Source of the DNA: Adhaeribacter radiodurans
GTDB taxonomy: Bacteria; Bacteroidota; Bacteroidia; Cytophagales; Hymenobacteraceae
Assembly (NCBI RefSeq): GCF_014075995.1
Contig: NZ_CP055153.1
Coordinates: forward strand, 1,488,001 to 1,552,000
Reading direction: 5' to 3'
DNA length: 64,000 nt
The notes beneath the pieces are model-generated. The model had not been told where the DNA came from and made no database searches. It saw only the letters and a list, made by a program, of their open reading frames with translations. A program made the position numbers and the translations under genes. Shown in pieces: positions 23,752 through 33,591 of this stretch (positions are counted from its first letter, which is position 1; the number at the start of each line of letters is the position of its first letter).

Positions 23752-24048
23752 ATGCAGAACTCTTATCCTCTAATTTTCGGTATAACAACTCTGGTTGTTA
23801 TTATTCTTTTAATTACTTTTATTAATATCAGACTTTATCTACAAGCTAAGCGCCTGCTTAAATCTTTGCAAACAGAAAGGGCTCTATTATTAAAGAATAT
23901 GGAAGAGATGGATACTGTAGAAAGAAGATTAGCTATAATAAAACAAGAAATTTGCAGAAATGAAGAAAGATTGAAATATCTTGAAAGAGGATTAGTAGGC
24001 ATTCCGTTGAAAGCAGTGTTACTTCTTTTTAAACCCAGTGATAATTAA
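23752..24048 (+). CDS. Single-pass membrane coiled-coil hypothetical protein (98 aa)
   Basis: One transmembrane helix (about 8-27, LIFGITTLVVIILLITFINI) is followed by a charged coiled coil (about 30-80; RLLKSLQTERALLLKNMEEMDTVERRLAIIKQE is the region, heptad-like) and a short hydrophobic end. It lies just outside the element's right border and is AT-rich like the adjacent intergenic DNA. Its topology suggests a small membrane-anchored scaffold, but no family is recognised. The ATG at 23752 is preceded by a weak AT-rich leader. Confidence 0.6.
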   Translation: MQNSYPLIFGITTLVVIILLITFINIRLYLQAKRLLKSLQTERALLLKNMEEMDTVERRLAIIKQEICRNEERLKYLERGLVGIPLKAVLLLFKPSDN

Positions 24049-24305
24049 ATCGAAAGTAGTTTTAATAAATAACTTCTGATTATTAACAAATAACTGCTTA
24101 CTTAATAATGGAAGAATGATTTAAATAGAATGGTTTTATTAAAAATTCTTTATTCTATTTAAAATAGCTTAGTACTTGGTTTAGTTACTCAATAATCCTT
24201 GGAACTAACTTGAGTTACTAAACAGAGTACTTCTATAAAGTAAATTGATGTTGTACTACTTATAACGAAAGAAATATAGATTTTATAATTATTAAGATTC
24301 TAAGC

Positions 24306-25490
24306 TTACCCTCTCTTCGCTTTTTCCCAAAGCACCGATTGCGACCCTTTTAAAAACCGGGCAAATCCCAAATACACGGCATAGTTCATTATTAAAAAGT
24401 AATAAGGGACAAAAAATGCTTTTATCTTTAATTTACGGGTTTCACAAATTTTGCCTAACAAAGCTGCCAAATAAAAGAACAGTTGAAGCACCAACACCAA
24501 CTGAAAAAACGGATTATAGCTTATTTTAACTAAAACTATATTGCTGATTAATAGCATTAAAAGAGCAAGCGGAGCCAGGGTCCACCTTAAAACCCGGTGC
24601 GAGATATATTGAAAACTTAGTAAGCCATACTTCGCCAAATTCAACAAAGAGCTTAAGCGTACAACAGCTTGAATGCCACCCGCGGCAATTCTAATTTTAC
24701 GTTTCAATTCTTCGCCTACGGAGGCCGATGGACCTTCTAAGGCATAAGCTTCGGGTTCGTAGCGCACTTTATGGCCTTTCTGGGCGATGCGTAAGGTCAT
24801 ATAAAAATCCTCAATAAGCGTGTCGTGGGGTACTGGCTCAAAAAGTTTGGTACGGATAGAAAACAGTTCTCCGGCAGCTCCTACAACGGTATAAAGTTCG
24901 GAATCCCACTTTTTTAACGCAGATTCATACTTCCAGTAAATGCCTTCGCCGGCGCCATGGGCAGCATCTTTTTCTTTTACTAAAATGCGTTTCTCCCCGG
25001 CAACAGCTCCTACTTTTTCGTCTTGGTAATGCCGCACCAATTTTACAATAGCCTCTTGGTTAAGCATGGTGTTGGCATCGGTAAATACAACAATTCCGGT
25101 ACTAACGTAAGGCATCGCTCTTTCTACGGCCGCAATTTTCCCTTTTCGTTCGGGTTGGTGTAATAAAGTAACTTGAGGGTATTTTTTTACTAAATTCGGT
25201 GTTTGGTCTGAGGAACCATCGGTTACTACGAGCAGCTTTAGCTTTTCTGATGGATACTGTAAAGCCAGCGTATTTTCAATTTTTTCTGTAATATAATCTT
25301 CTTCGTTATAAGCGGCTACTACAACGGTTACGTCTGGTAACAATTCTTCTGAGTCAGTAAAATAAGGAACCGTGGGTTTAAAAATTCTTTTGGCTTTAAC
25401 TAAACCAAATAAAACTAAACCATACCCGAAGTAGGAGTAAAATAATATGCCCAGACTTAACCAAAAACAAATAGTAAAAAATATTAGCAT
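24306..25490 (-). CDS. Family 2 glycosyltransferase, membrane-bound
   Basis: A 394-residue GT2 enzyme with one N-terminal membrane helix (about 5-28) and three or four at the C-terminus (about 295-385). Motifs: VVVAAYNEEDYI (near 56), VTDGSSDQT (near 89), the DxD-like FTDANTML (near 136), LIEDFYMTLR (near 224; the TED-like acceptor motif) and KRKIRIAAGG (near 263), a variant of the QxxRW box. Such enzymes build or extend polysaccharide chains at the inner membrane from nucleotide sugars. It is the first gene of the polysaccharide region and is transcribed away from the divergent T9SS glycosidase. Sugar specificity is unknown. Confidence 0.88.
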   Translation of the reverse strand: MLIFFTICFWLSLGILFYSYFGYGLVLFGLVKAKRIFKPTVPYFTDSEELLPDVTVVVAAYNEEDYITEKIENTLALQYPSEKLKLLVVTDGSSDQTPNLVKKYPQVTLLHQPERKGKIAAVERAMPYVSTGIVVFTDANTMLNQEAIVKLVRHYQDEKVGAVAGEKRILVKEKDAAHGAGEGIYWKYESALKKWDSELYTVVGAAGELFSIRTKLFEPVPHDTLIEDFYMTLRIAQKGHKVRYEPEAYALEGPSASVGEELKRKIRIAAGGIQAVVRLSSLLNLAKYGLLSFQYISHRVLRWTLAPLALLMLLISNIVLVKISYNPFFQLVLVLQLFFYLAALLGKICETRKLKIKAFFVPYYFLIMNYAVYLGFARFLKGSQSVLWEKAKRG

Positions 25491-25974
25491 GAACTTAGAA
25501 AAATTAAATCGGTTTGCTTTAACTAACTAAAGATAGAAGCAGTAAATTTCTTGTTATGCGAAATACAGCAATATGATTTATTTTATTTGGAAGAGTTATA
25601 TACAAATCCCGCCAGACTCCAATAAAATAGCTTGCCTTAAGACGAAAAATAAAGATTGTAGAGAAATTTACTTCGTATTTGTAGCTTTTGAGAAACCCTA
25701 AGTTGTTTATGAGAATTATTTCGTAAACTGATGGAATAATATTTTATTATTAATATATTTTATTTAATTTATATTAATTTAAAGTAGAAAGCTGAAGTGA
25801 TTAGTTGATCTGTTTTGTATTATTTTTATTTAATTCTTAACAATGCAGCAGCGCTATATTTAAACGCTATAATTAATTTAAAAAAAATAGTACAAATATT
25901 TAGCCATACCCTACACCCTTAGTAAATACCTTATGTGTTTAAAGGTTTTAACGAACCTTATTGATGCCTGCCTT
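25491..25974. other. Divergent intergenic region at the left edge of the polysaccharide locus
   Basis: AT-rich DNA between the divergent glycosyltransferase and T9SS glycosidase genes. It must hold promoters for both; I find a TATATTTA near 25854 but no good -33 partner. No RNA gene or repeat is seen. Confidence 0.4.
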
Positions 25975-28900
25975 ATGAGAGTTCCTTTTTTCACCATTGT
26001 ACTAATATTAATTAGCTTATTGAGCTTTGCGCAACAAGAGGAAAGAATCCGATTTACTTCTATTACAACTACCGAAGATACTGGCCTGGATTATTCGCCC
26101 TGGTTAGATGATAACCTGCAGCATCTGGTGAAAAGCAGTTGGTTGCCCGCCAATTTAAAATACGTGGATGTAACGCTTAAACTAGAGAAAAGAAGTAAAA
26201 TTAAAAAATTGTCTTTCTACGACCACGAAGGCGTATTTACTGCTAAGCCGGCCGAAGTGTACGCGCTTAATGGGAAACAAAAAGTGTTTTTGGGCTTATT
26301 TAAAGGAGAGGCTTACTTAAGCTTTGTGGACTTATTGTTAAAAGAACCAACCTGGGCCGATGCCATTATTATTCGCAAATACAACAATAATATTCCGCAA
26401 AAAATAAAAGTATTCGGGTTACCGGCTTCCAAAATTCAATCTATTATTAATTTCCCGGCACTTGCTTCTAAAAGGGTTGGAGGGGCTCCTTTCGACTTAT
26501 TAGCTACAAGCAATAACCCGCGAACCCCAATAATATTTACTTCTACTAATCCAAGTGTTGTAACTGTTTCTAATGTAGGTGGCACCTGGAAAGCTACGGT
26601 TCTGGCACCAGGAGTAGCAAAAATTACTGCTTCGCAAGCCGGGAGTACAAATTACATTGCCGCCCAAAATGTAACCCGCGAACAAGTGGTGCAACCAGCA
26701 ATTACTTCATTAACGGGCAAAATCCCGATTGATTCCCGCCGTTGGTACCAGTTAAATAATACGAGTAATAGCTTAGTAGCATTGTTTGATGGTAAAACTG
26801 ATAAAAGAATAGAAACGGGTTGGAGTAAAATTCTGAATACTTATGATTCTTATTACCCAATTTTAAAAGGAGAAGAACTTGTTATTCAAAGTATTAAATT
26901 CTACGACGGTGAAGGGCATAACAAAGATAACCCCATGACTTTATCCGTTATTACAAACGATTGGAAACGCATTCCCATCGCCACTTTCCTGGGCGAAAAA
27001 TACAACACGTGGGTAGGCCCCAACCCAAGTAATCCGGAAAATTTTAAATTACAGACTCCTTTAAAAAATATTAAGTATTTGGTTATAACAACTTCCTGGG
27101 CTTATCCAACGGAAATAGAAATATATGGTACCTATAAAACAACATCGGGTACTATTGCTCCTGTAACCTTAGCTCCTAAAAAAGAAATAAAGTTAAAAGA
27201 TGCATTTGGGGTAAATGCTTTTGAGTGGGATTTTTTAGAACCAAATAATCCGGTAATAATAGATGAAACCCGAATGAAATTGGTAAAAGGCTTTTCGGGC
27301 ATCCGGCATTATCTGGATTGGGAAAGGCTGGAATCAAAAGAAGGCAGTTATACTTACAATCCTGCGCACAGCGGTGGCTGGAACTACGATGCCATATACG
27401 AAAGATGTAAAGCCGAAAAGATAGAAGTTTTAGCTTGTTTAAAGACATTGCCCCACTGGATGATGGCCACTTACCCGGAGAAAGAGCGCGACGATGAAAA
27501 TGTGCCTGTGAAGTATGGTAAAAATTTTTCTGACCCTAAATCTTATATTGAACAAGCAAAAGTGGCTTTTCAGTTTGCGGCTCGTTATGGTAGTAACAAA
27601 AAGGTTAACCCGGCTTTGTTGAGTGTTAATAAAAATCAAAGATGGACAAACGATGGCATTAATACGGTAAAAATTGGCCTGGATTTGATTAAGTACATAG
27701 AGTGCGATAACGAGCGCGATAAATGGTGGAAAGGCCGGAAAGCTTACCAAACAGCCCGGGAGTATGCGGCTAATTTATCAGCTTTTTACGATGGGCACAA
27801 AAATACCATGGGGCCGGGGGTAGGCGTAAAAAATGCCGACCCCAACATGAAAGTGGTAATGGGTGGTTTGGCGCTCCCGAGTATTGATTATGTAAAAGGC
27901 ATGATTGACTGGTGTAAGGAGTTCAGAGGATATAATCCGGATGGTTCGGTTAATTTATGCTGGGATGTATTAAATTACCATTTGTATGCTACCGATGCCC
28001 AAACATTACAAGGAGAAAGTCCATCCCGGGGGGCTGCCCCAGAGGTTTCGGAAGCAGGTAAAGTGGCCGCAGATTTTGTGCAAATGGCGCACGAGTACAC
28101 CAAAGATATGCCTGTTTGGATAACCGAATTAGGGTACGATTTTAATCAGGCTAGTCCGTTAAAAGCGGTGGCAGTTGGTAAAAAAAGCGTTTTAGCAACC
28201 CAAGCCGATTGGATTTTAAGATCATCTTTACTTTATGCCCGGATGGGGATTGATAAAACTTTCTTCTTTATTATGTATGATCCTACGGACCCAGCTAACC
28301 CAATGCAATTTAGCTCCATGGGCTTAGTGAATAATAATAAAACCCGCCGACCAGCCGCCGATTATATATATCAGGTTAAAAAGCAGTTTGGTGAATACAC
28401 GTATAAAGAAACATTATTGAACGATCCAATTGTAGACCGATATGAATTAAACGGGCAATCGGCTTACGCTTTAGTAGTACCGAATGAGGTTGACAGAACT
28501 ACGGATTATTTTTTAGACATAGGTAAATCTCCTTTTGCTTACGTGTACCGACCAAAAATTGGGCAGGATGCCATGGAGAAGCAAAAAATATATCCGAAGA
28601 ATGGTAAAGTAGAAATTGTAGTTACCGAAACGCCAGTATTTGTAGTGCCTGAGCCTATTAATAATTGCACCGCTTCCGGAACCATTCTGAAAGAACAATG
28701 GAGTGGGATAGCAGGTAAGTTAATTACTGCTGTTCCGGTACAAAAAACGCCTACCAGTTCTGTTCAGTTAAAGCAGTTTGAAAGCCAAGGTAATAGCCAG
28801 GATAATTACGGCGCCCGCATTCGGGGTTATATTTGCCCGCCTCAGAGCGGGGCATATACTTTTAGGATTGCCGGCGACGATAGCGGAGAACTTTGGCTTA

Positions 28901-29484
28901 GTACCGATGATAACCCAGCTAATAAAAAGAAAATTGCTGAATTTAAAAGTTATACCACTTTCCGGCAATGGGATAAGTTTGCTTCACAAAAATCAGCAAA
29001 GATAAATTTAATAGCTGGTAAACGTTATTACGTAGAGGCTTTGCACAAAGAAGCTACGGGCAAAGATTATATTTCCGTTTCCTGGCAATTACCCAACGGA
29101 GTGGTTGAGGCACCTATTTCAGGTAGTCGCCTTTCTCCTTTCAAACCAAGTGGGGCAGAAAGTAGTAATTCTCAAACTAGTAGATTAGTTGTTGATTCAA
29201 GTAATAACCATTCAGCGGAACAGGCCGCTTCCTTCATTACTTATCCTAACCCATTTAAGAAACAACTAAATATTCAATACAATCCGGAAGAAACTGGTGA
29301 AACTACTGTAGGGTTGTATAATGCCCAAGGTAAGCTGGTACGGCAATTATTTACAGGAAAGACCGAAGCAGGAGTTACGAAACATGTAACTTTTAATGCG
29401 GAAGGGATAGCCCCTGGAATGTACATTGTTCTATTAAATACCGGTGCTAAAGTTTTAACTCAAAAAGTTATATTAACTAAGTAA
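25975..29484 (+). CDS. Secreted clan-A glycoside hydrolase-like protein with PA14 and T9SS sorting domain
   Basis: The start at 25975 gives 1,169 residues with a signal peptide (MRVPFFTIVLILISLLSFAQ). An N-terminal beta region contains a BIG-like insert (about 155-235). A GH39/GH5-like TIM barrel spans about 415-835, with the paired glutamates of clan A: acid/base Glu580 in ECDNERD and nucleophile Glu718 in WITELGYDF. A PA14 lectin-like domain follows (about 900-1050; SGAYTFRIAGDDSGELWL). The C-terminus is a type A T9SS sorting domain (TYPNPFKKQLNI ... GMYIVLLNTGAKVLTQKVILTK-like end). It is exported by the T9SS and probably acts on the exopolysaccharide made by the surrounding genes or a similar glycan. 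The ATG at 25933 would place 14 residues ahead of the signal peptide. Confidence 0.88.
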   Translation: MRVPFFTIVLILISLLSFAQQEERIRFTSITTTEDTGLDYSPWLDDNLQHLVKSSWLPANLKYVDVTLKLEKRSKIKKLSFYDHEGVFTAKPAEVYALNGKQKVFLGLFKGEAYLSFVDLLLKEPTWADAIIIRKYNNNIPQKIKVFGLPASKIQSIINFPALASKRVGGAPFDLLATSNNPRTPIIFTSTNPSVVTVSNVGGTWKATVLAPGVAKITASQAGSTNYIAAQNVTREQVVQPAITSLTGKIPIDSRRWYQLNNTSNSLVALFDGKTDKRIETGWSKILNTYDSYYPILKGEELVIQSIKFYDGEGHNKDNPMTLSVITNDWKRIPIATFLGEKYNTWVGPNPSNPENFKLQTPLKNIKYLVITTSWAYPTEIEIYGTYKTTSGTIAPVTLAPKKEIKLKDAFGVNAFEWDFLEPNNPVIIDETRMKLVKGFSGIRHYLDWERLESKEGSYTYNPAHSGGWNYDAIYERCKAEKIEVLACLKTLPHWMMATYPEKERDDENVPVKYGKNFSDPKSYIEQAKVAFQFAARYGSNKKVNPALLSVNKNQRWTNDGINTVKIGLDLIKYIECDNERDKWWKGRKAYQTAREYAANLSAFYDGHKNTMGPGVGVKNADPNMKVVMGGLALPSIDYVKGMIDWCKEFRGYNPDGSVNLCWDVLNYHLYATDAQTLQGESPSRGAAPEVSEAGKVAADFVQMAHEYTKDMPVWITELGYDFNQASPLKAVAVGKKSVLATQADWILRSSLLYARMGIDKTFFFIMYDPTDPANPMQFSSMGLVNNNKTRRPAADYIYQVKKQFGEYTYKETLLNDPIVDRYELNGQSAYALVVPNEVDRTTDYFLDIGKSPFAYVYRPKIGQDAMEKQKIYPKNGKVEIVVTETPVFVVPEPINNCTASGTILKEQWSGIAGKLITAVPVQKTPTSSVQLKQFESQGNSQDNYGARIRGYICPPQSGAYTFRIAGDDSGELWLSTDDNPANKKKIAEFKSYTTFRQWDKFASQKSAKINLIAGKRYYVEALHKEATGKDYISVSWQLPNGVVEAPISGSRLSPFKPSGAESSNSQTSRLVVDSSNNHSAEQAASFITYPNPFKKQLNIQYNPEETGETTVGLYNAQGKLVRQLFTGKTEAGVTKHVTFNAEGIAPGMYIVLLNTGAKVLTQKVILTK

Positions 29485-29536
29485 TCAATCTAACCAGGGC
29501 TGTACCTAATTCTTGCTAAAAATTTATTTTTTAAAA

Positions 29537-29576
29537 AAGGTGTACCGTACATGTTCTGATTTGTACGGTACACCTT
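29537..29576. terminator. Bidirectional terminator, 15-bp perfect stem
   Basis: AAGGTGTACCGTACA (29537-29551) and TGTACGGTACACCTT (29562-29576), between the convergent genes ending at 29484 and 29582. Confidence 0.82.
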
Positions 29577-29581
29577 CTGGA

Positions 29582-30934
29582 TTAATGATTTTGGAAAGTT
29601 TCTTGTTTTTTAAACAGAGTAAACCGGATTAATGACTTTAACTCATTAAATCCAACCTGATAAGCATCCCAGAAGTTAAAACTGATATAATGCTTCTGCA
29701 TTGCTTTATACCCAATTATAACGGCAAAAAGGGTAGGGAATAAAGTAGCAATAGTAATACCGTAAACATTACCGAAAATATAAATTCCTACAAAATCGGT
29801 TACCAGGTTAATCACCAACATTACTAAAACTTTCTGGAAATTAATGTTTGGTTTATTTATTACATCTAAACCAATAGCAAAGAATCTATCGGCTGGGAAA
29901 AGTAAAGCAAAGGTCATGAACAAACGAAATACATTAGCGGCTTCGGTGCCAACGTATTTTCCTCCGCCAATCAGGCCAATAGCTAAATCTGAGAAAGCGA
30001 ATGCACCTAATAATACCGGAATCAAAAGCAAAGTAATCATGCCAATATATTTTTGCATAATGTAGATAACTTCTGTTTTCTCTCCCCGGTTGTAGGCTGC
30101 AGACATAGATGGCATGGCAGTAGCAACAAAGCTGCGCAATGGTATTTCTACAATTTCCATTAATCGTTGCCCCAGACTATAAATTGCCAGAGCGGCTGGT
30201 CCCAGTAAAAAATTTATAATAAAAGTATCTGTAATTTTAAATAAGCTCGAACTGATGAAAGTACCTACAGTAAATTTGCCAAAATGAACAATTTCTTTCA
30301 CGCAGGCTGTGCTGCTTTTAGAGAAGAATTGGATTTTGGTCCAACCGGCAAACAAAGCAATTAAACTGGCCGATAAAATAGCTAATAAATTAGCGTAAAC
30401 TATGTTTTGCAGGGTTGCCTGATTTACTAAAAATAAAACCAACAAGAAAAGTAAAAATAAACCATTATTCGACACCCGAAGGTAAAGGAGTCGGTCGAAG
30501 CGTAATTCGCCCTGCGCAATACAAATGGCTACTAAGCTTGGCAAACTAAAAATCAGGTTTATCGCTAAGTATTTTATAAAAAGAACAATGGCCTTATCCT
30601 GAACATAGCTAATTAAGAAAAACATGGGAATGTTTAGCAGAATAAAGAAACCCGAAATAGTTACGGCAATAGACCAGGTAGAACCTATAACTTCTTCGGC
30701 GCGGGCTTTAGCAGCACCCGCATAAAATTTAATGAAGGCAGTATTTAGAATGCCGTGCCGGAAAGTATCTATAAACAATGTTACTGTCTGGTATAAAATC
30801 CAAATCCCATTATCTGCAATTGGCAAAGAACGATAAAGTAAGGCTACTGTAACCATGTTTATTATCGACATACTGCCATTACCCAGCAACGATAAAAAGT
30901 GCATGTTGCTGAATTTTTTGAGAATACCTTGCAT
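29582..30934 (-). CDS. Polysaccharide flippase (Wzx/MATE-like)
   Basis: A 450-residue polytopic membrane protein with about 12 hydrophobic helices and the usual Wzx layout: MLRNST-like charged N-terminus (NMHFLSLLGNGSMS), an RLMEIVEIPLRSFVATAMPSM segment near the middle that is typical of the MVF/MATE superfamily, and a long cytoplasmic tail. Wzx proteins move lipid-linked oligosaccharide repeat units across the inner membrane. It is the last gene of the minus-strand assembly run, with 127 bases to the preceding glycosyltransferase gene. With the polymerase and chain-length genes it indicates a Wzx/Wzy-dependent pathway. Confidence 0.85.
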   Translation of the reverse strand: MQGILKKFSNMHFLSLLGNGSMSIINMVTVALLYRSLPIADNGIWILYQTVTLFIDTFRHGILNTAFIKFYAGAAKARAEEVIGSTWSIAVTISGFFILLNIPMFFLISYVQDKAIVLFIKYLAINLIFSLPSLVAICIAQGELRFDRLLYLRVSNNGLFLLFLLVLFLVNQATLQNIVYANLLAILSASLIALFAGWTKIQFFSKSSTACVKEIVHFGKFTVGTFISSSLFKITDTFIINFLLGPAALAIYSLGQRLMEIVEIPLRSFVATAMPSMSAAYNRGEKTEVIYIMQKYIGMITLLLIPVLLGAFAFSDLAIGLIGGGKYVGTEAANVFRLFMTFALLFPADRFFAIGLDVINKPNINFQKVLVMLVINLVTDFVGIYIFGNVYGITIATLFPTLFAVIIGYKAMQKHYISFNFWDAYQVGFNELKSLIRFTLFKKQETFQNH

Positions 30935-31061
30935 AAAAGTGAATGAATAAGGAAATGCGAGTAGATGGGTAATGGTATTGTAAACTTTTTGAATTGGCGT
31001 TGCTCGTTTGGGTGAATTATTTAAAAATACCTTTTTGAGTTAACCCAAAATGCGTTCTGAT

Positions 31062-31850
31062 TTAAGCAAACCGGGAAAAATGAAAATCTAAGTTAAACCG
31101 TAAATGCCGGTACAAATGCCGGGCTGCGGTAACTAATGGTTGTTCACTTTCGCGCCAATAATTTCTTTTCATGGTGCTGGGTTCTGCGAATGAGTTTTCC
31201 TGATCAAATAAGCCTTGAAAATCTTCGTAAAATAAGGCTTTCCCTTTTTTCTGTATAAAAGACATCATCATCCGGTATTCGGTTACGTCTCCTTTTAATC
31301 CTTCGGGGTAACGGCCAAATTTTTCCAGGAAATTATTACGGCGCAGGTGTGGATGATCGCTGTAATAATAAAACTTCTGGTAACCCCAGTACCAAGGCCA
31401 AGGGCTAAAAAGCATTTCCGAAAAGCCATTTTTTAATGGTTTCAGGTAAGGATATTTAAAGTAAGCGTAAAAACGAACCATATCCAGTTCGTTCTTTTCT
31501 TCCATAAAGCCCAAGGCATTCCGAAGCGTATTTATAAAAATGGGCTTTGGAACAAAATCTTCTTGGATGTATAAAGTATATGGAGTTTTTACCGCATCCT
31601 GACCTTTGTTGATGTTGTTACCAAGGCCTTGGTTTTTATCGGTAGTAATAAGCCGGAAAGGATAAACAACTTGTAATTCTTTTAACTTATCCAGATGTGC
31701 GGTTTTACTGCCATCATCAGAAACAACAATATCCTGAAAAGAACAATTCTGCTGTTTAAAAGTCCGCAGTAATCTTTCAAGAGAGTTGCTCCGGTTATAA
31801 TGCGTTATCAGTAAAGTAACTTCTTCAAAAGTTTGGGTAATAGGCATCAT
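31062..31850 (-). CDS. Family 2 glycosyltransferase (tandem copy 2)
   Basis: A 262-residue soluble GT2 enzyme. The N-terminal nucleotide-sugar fold shows EVTLLITHYNRSNSLERLL (near 8) and DIVVSDDGSKTAHL (near 41), then NQGLGNNINKGQ (near 75) and YIQEDFVPKP (near 94) in place of a classic DxD. The C-terminal part (WYWGYQKFYYYSDHPHLRR; KGDVTEYRMMMSF) is shared with the gene at 31894-32709, which is a paralogue next door. The pair probably arose by tandem duplication and may add related sugars to the repeat unit. Specificity unknown. Confidence 0.85.
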   Translation of the reverse strand: MMPITQTFEEVTLLITHYNRSNSLERLLRTFKQQNCSFQDIVVSDDGSKTAHLDKLKELQVVYPFRLITTDKNQGLGNNINKGQDAVKTPYTLYIQEDFVPKPIFINTLRNALGFMEEKNELDMVRFYAYFKYPYLKPLKNGFSEMLFSPWPWYWGYQKFYYYSDHPHLRRNNFLEKFGRYPEGLKGDVTEYRMMMSFIQKKGKALFYEDFQGLFDQENSFAEPSTMKRNYWRESEQPLVTAARHLYRHLRFNLDFHFSRFA

Positions 31851-31893
31851 ACTGGAATAATAGATTGCGTTAATTGTTGTTAAAGAATTTGAT

Positions 31894-32709
31894 TTATCTG
31901 TAAGAAGGCAGCTTCAGGAAAGCTACATCCCACCGGAATTTTAAAAATTTATACCGCAGGTAAACTAACCGCATTAAACGAACGATGCTGTTGCTTTCTT
32001 GCTTCCAGGCACTCCGGAAGGTGGCCGTACTTGGTTCCTGGCTGGTGTTTACCTGGTCGAACAACTCCGTAAAATTGTTAAAAAAGAGCCCTTTGCCTTT
32101 GTTCTGAATAAAAGAAATACACATCCGGTATTCGGTAAGGTCGCCGTTTACCCCTTCAGCATAAGGGCCGAATTTCTCCGAAAAAGAAGTTCTTCTTAAA
32201 TGCGGATGGTCGCTGTAGTAATAAAATTTTAAATGATTTAAAGACCAAGGGCTCAAAACCATTTCGGAAAAGCCTTTCTTAAACGGTTTAAGAGTTGGAT
32301 AGCTGAAATAGGCATAAAACCGGACAATATCTAAATCAGCATCAGCCTGCATAAAATCCAATGCATCCCGGAAGTGCTGGGCAAAGGCCGGTTTTGGTAA
32401 AAAATCTTCTTGCACGTATAAGGTATATGGGCTCATTACCTGCGCTTGTCCTTTGTTTATATTATTACCTAACCCTTTGTTCTGGGGAGTAGTAACTAAC
32501 CGAAAATCAAAGTTTGATTGTAAATCTTTAATTTTATGTAAATGCTCAGGCTTACTGCCATCATCAGAAACTATTATCTCATGAAAAGATATATTAAGAT
32601 CCTGGAATTGATGAAGTAGATTTTCAAGAGAATTACTCCGGTTATAATGCGTAACCAGTAAGGTAACTTCCGGGAAATAATAGTTAGTACTTGTCATTCG
32701 ATTTACCAT
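31894..32709 (-). CDS. Family 2 glycosyltransferase (tandem copy 1)
   Basis: A 271-residue GT2 enzyme, clearly homologous along its length to the downstream protein at 31062-31850 (THYNRSNSLE, VVSDDGSK/IVSDDGSK, NKGLGNNINKGQ, YVQEDFLPKP, FYYYSDHPHLRR). Its start codon overlaps the stop of the upstream glycosyltransferase gene by one base, so translation is probably coupled. There are no membrane helices; it likely works on the cytoplasmic face on a lipid-linked acceptor. An alternative start is MTSTNYYFPEV, four codons in. Confidence 0.85.
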   Translation of the reverse strand: MVNRMTSTNYYFPEVTLLVTHYNRSNSLENLLHQFQDLNISFHEIIVSDDGSKPEHLHKIKDLQSNFDFRLVTTPQNKGLGNNINKGQAQVMSPYTLYVQEDFLPKPAFAQHFRDALDFMQADADLDIVRFYAYFSYPTLKPFKKGFSEMVLSPWSLNHLKFYYYSDHPHLRRTSFSEKFGPYAEGVNGDLTEYRMCISFIQNKGKGLFFNNFTELFDQVNTSQEPSTATFRSAWKQESNSIVRLMRLVYLRYKFLKFRWDVAFLKLPSYR

Positions 32710-33569
32710 TAAGCATTTTTAGAAGCTTCTTTCTCTTCCGGTAAGCGAGAGTGAAAATTGTTAAAGAACCGACTTAATTCGTGCCCGATACGTGTGCTTA
32801 AAGCTTGAAAAAAGTTGCCACTACGTTGTAAAGTGCGTATTCCGGTCCAGGCCCGGGCAGCGTTTGAGCGTACTTGTTTTACTTTACCGTATTTCATTAA
32901 ATCTAGGCAAAGCTGGCCATCTTCACCGCGCCGGTTTATTTTAATAAACCCTATTTTTAATCCATATTCTCTTACGTAGCCCATGCTGATTCCAAAAGCA
33001 TTAAAATACGGTCGGTTGATATGACGTACTTCTGCAATGATATCTTTCATGGACTCCAGAATGGCTAGTTTCCAACGAGGAAAGCTGGGTTCGCTGATGA
33101 AAGAATACCGTCCGTACACACATACCACATCTGGTTGTTGTAAAACCTGCATCATTTCATCTATCCAGCAGGCAGGATAAAAGCAATCGGCGTCGGCTGT
33201 TAAAATGTATTTGCCGGTAGCTTTTTCATGACCCAACTGCCGGGCCGGACCAGCGCCCTGAACTCTTTCGATATAGGATTTTATACTTAATTTATCGATT
33301 GTATCTTGCGTTCTATCCGTAGAATTATTGTTTACCACAATAATTTCAAAAGGATGTTTGGTTTTCATCCGGGAGAGACTCGCTACACAACGCAGAATGT
33401 TTACTTCTTCATTCCAGGCAGTAATAACTACACTTACTACAGGTTGCTGGCTTTGTACCCGATTTAAATCAGTATTAATTTTATCAAATAAACTTTGCGG
33501 AATATCTTCAAATTTCTCGTAAGGATATTCAAATTGATTTATCCAGCCTGGATTATTAAAAATTCTCAT
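32709..33569 (-). CDS. Family 2 glycosyltransferase
   Basis: A 286-residue GT2 enzyme. The GT-A core starts after a 45-residue lead: VVSVVITAWNEEVNILRCV (near 45), IIVVNNNSTDRTQD (near 75), the DxD site LTADADCFYP (near 120) and RRGEDGQLCL (near 215; the acceptor-side acidic motif). No transmembrane helix is present, only short amphipathic segments. It is a member of the continuous minus-strand assembly operon, 22 bases from the acyltransferase gene upstream. Sugar donor not predictable. Confidence 0.87.
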   Translation of the reverse strand: MRIFNNPGWINQFEYPYEKFEDIPQSLFDKINTDLNRVQSQQPVVSVVITAWNEEVNILRCVASLSRMKTKHPFEIIVVNNNSTDRTQDTIDKLSIKSYIERVQGAGPARQLGHEKATGKYILTADADCFYPACWIDEMMQVLQQPDVVCVYGRYSFISEPSFPRWKLAILESMKDIIAEVRHINRPYFNAFGISMGYVREYGLKIGFIKINRRGEDGQLCLDLMKYGKVKQVRSNAARAWTGIRTLQRSGNFFQALSTRIGHELSRFFNNFHSRLPEEKEASKNA

Positions 33570-33591
33570 AAAGAATAATTGTAAAGATGTT

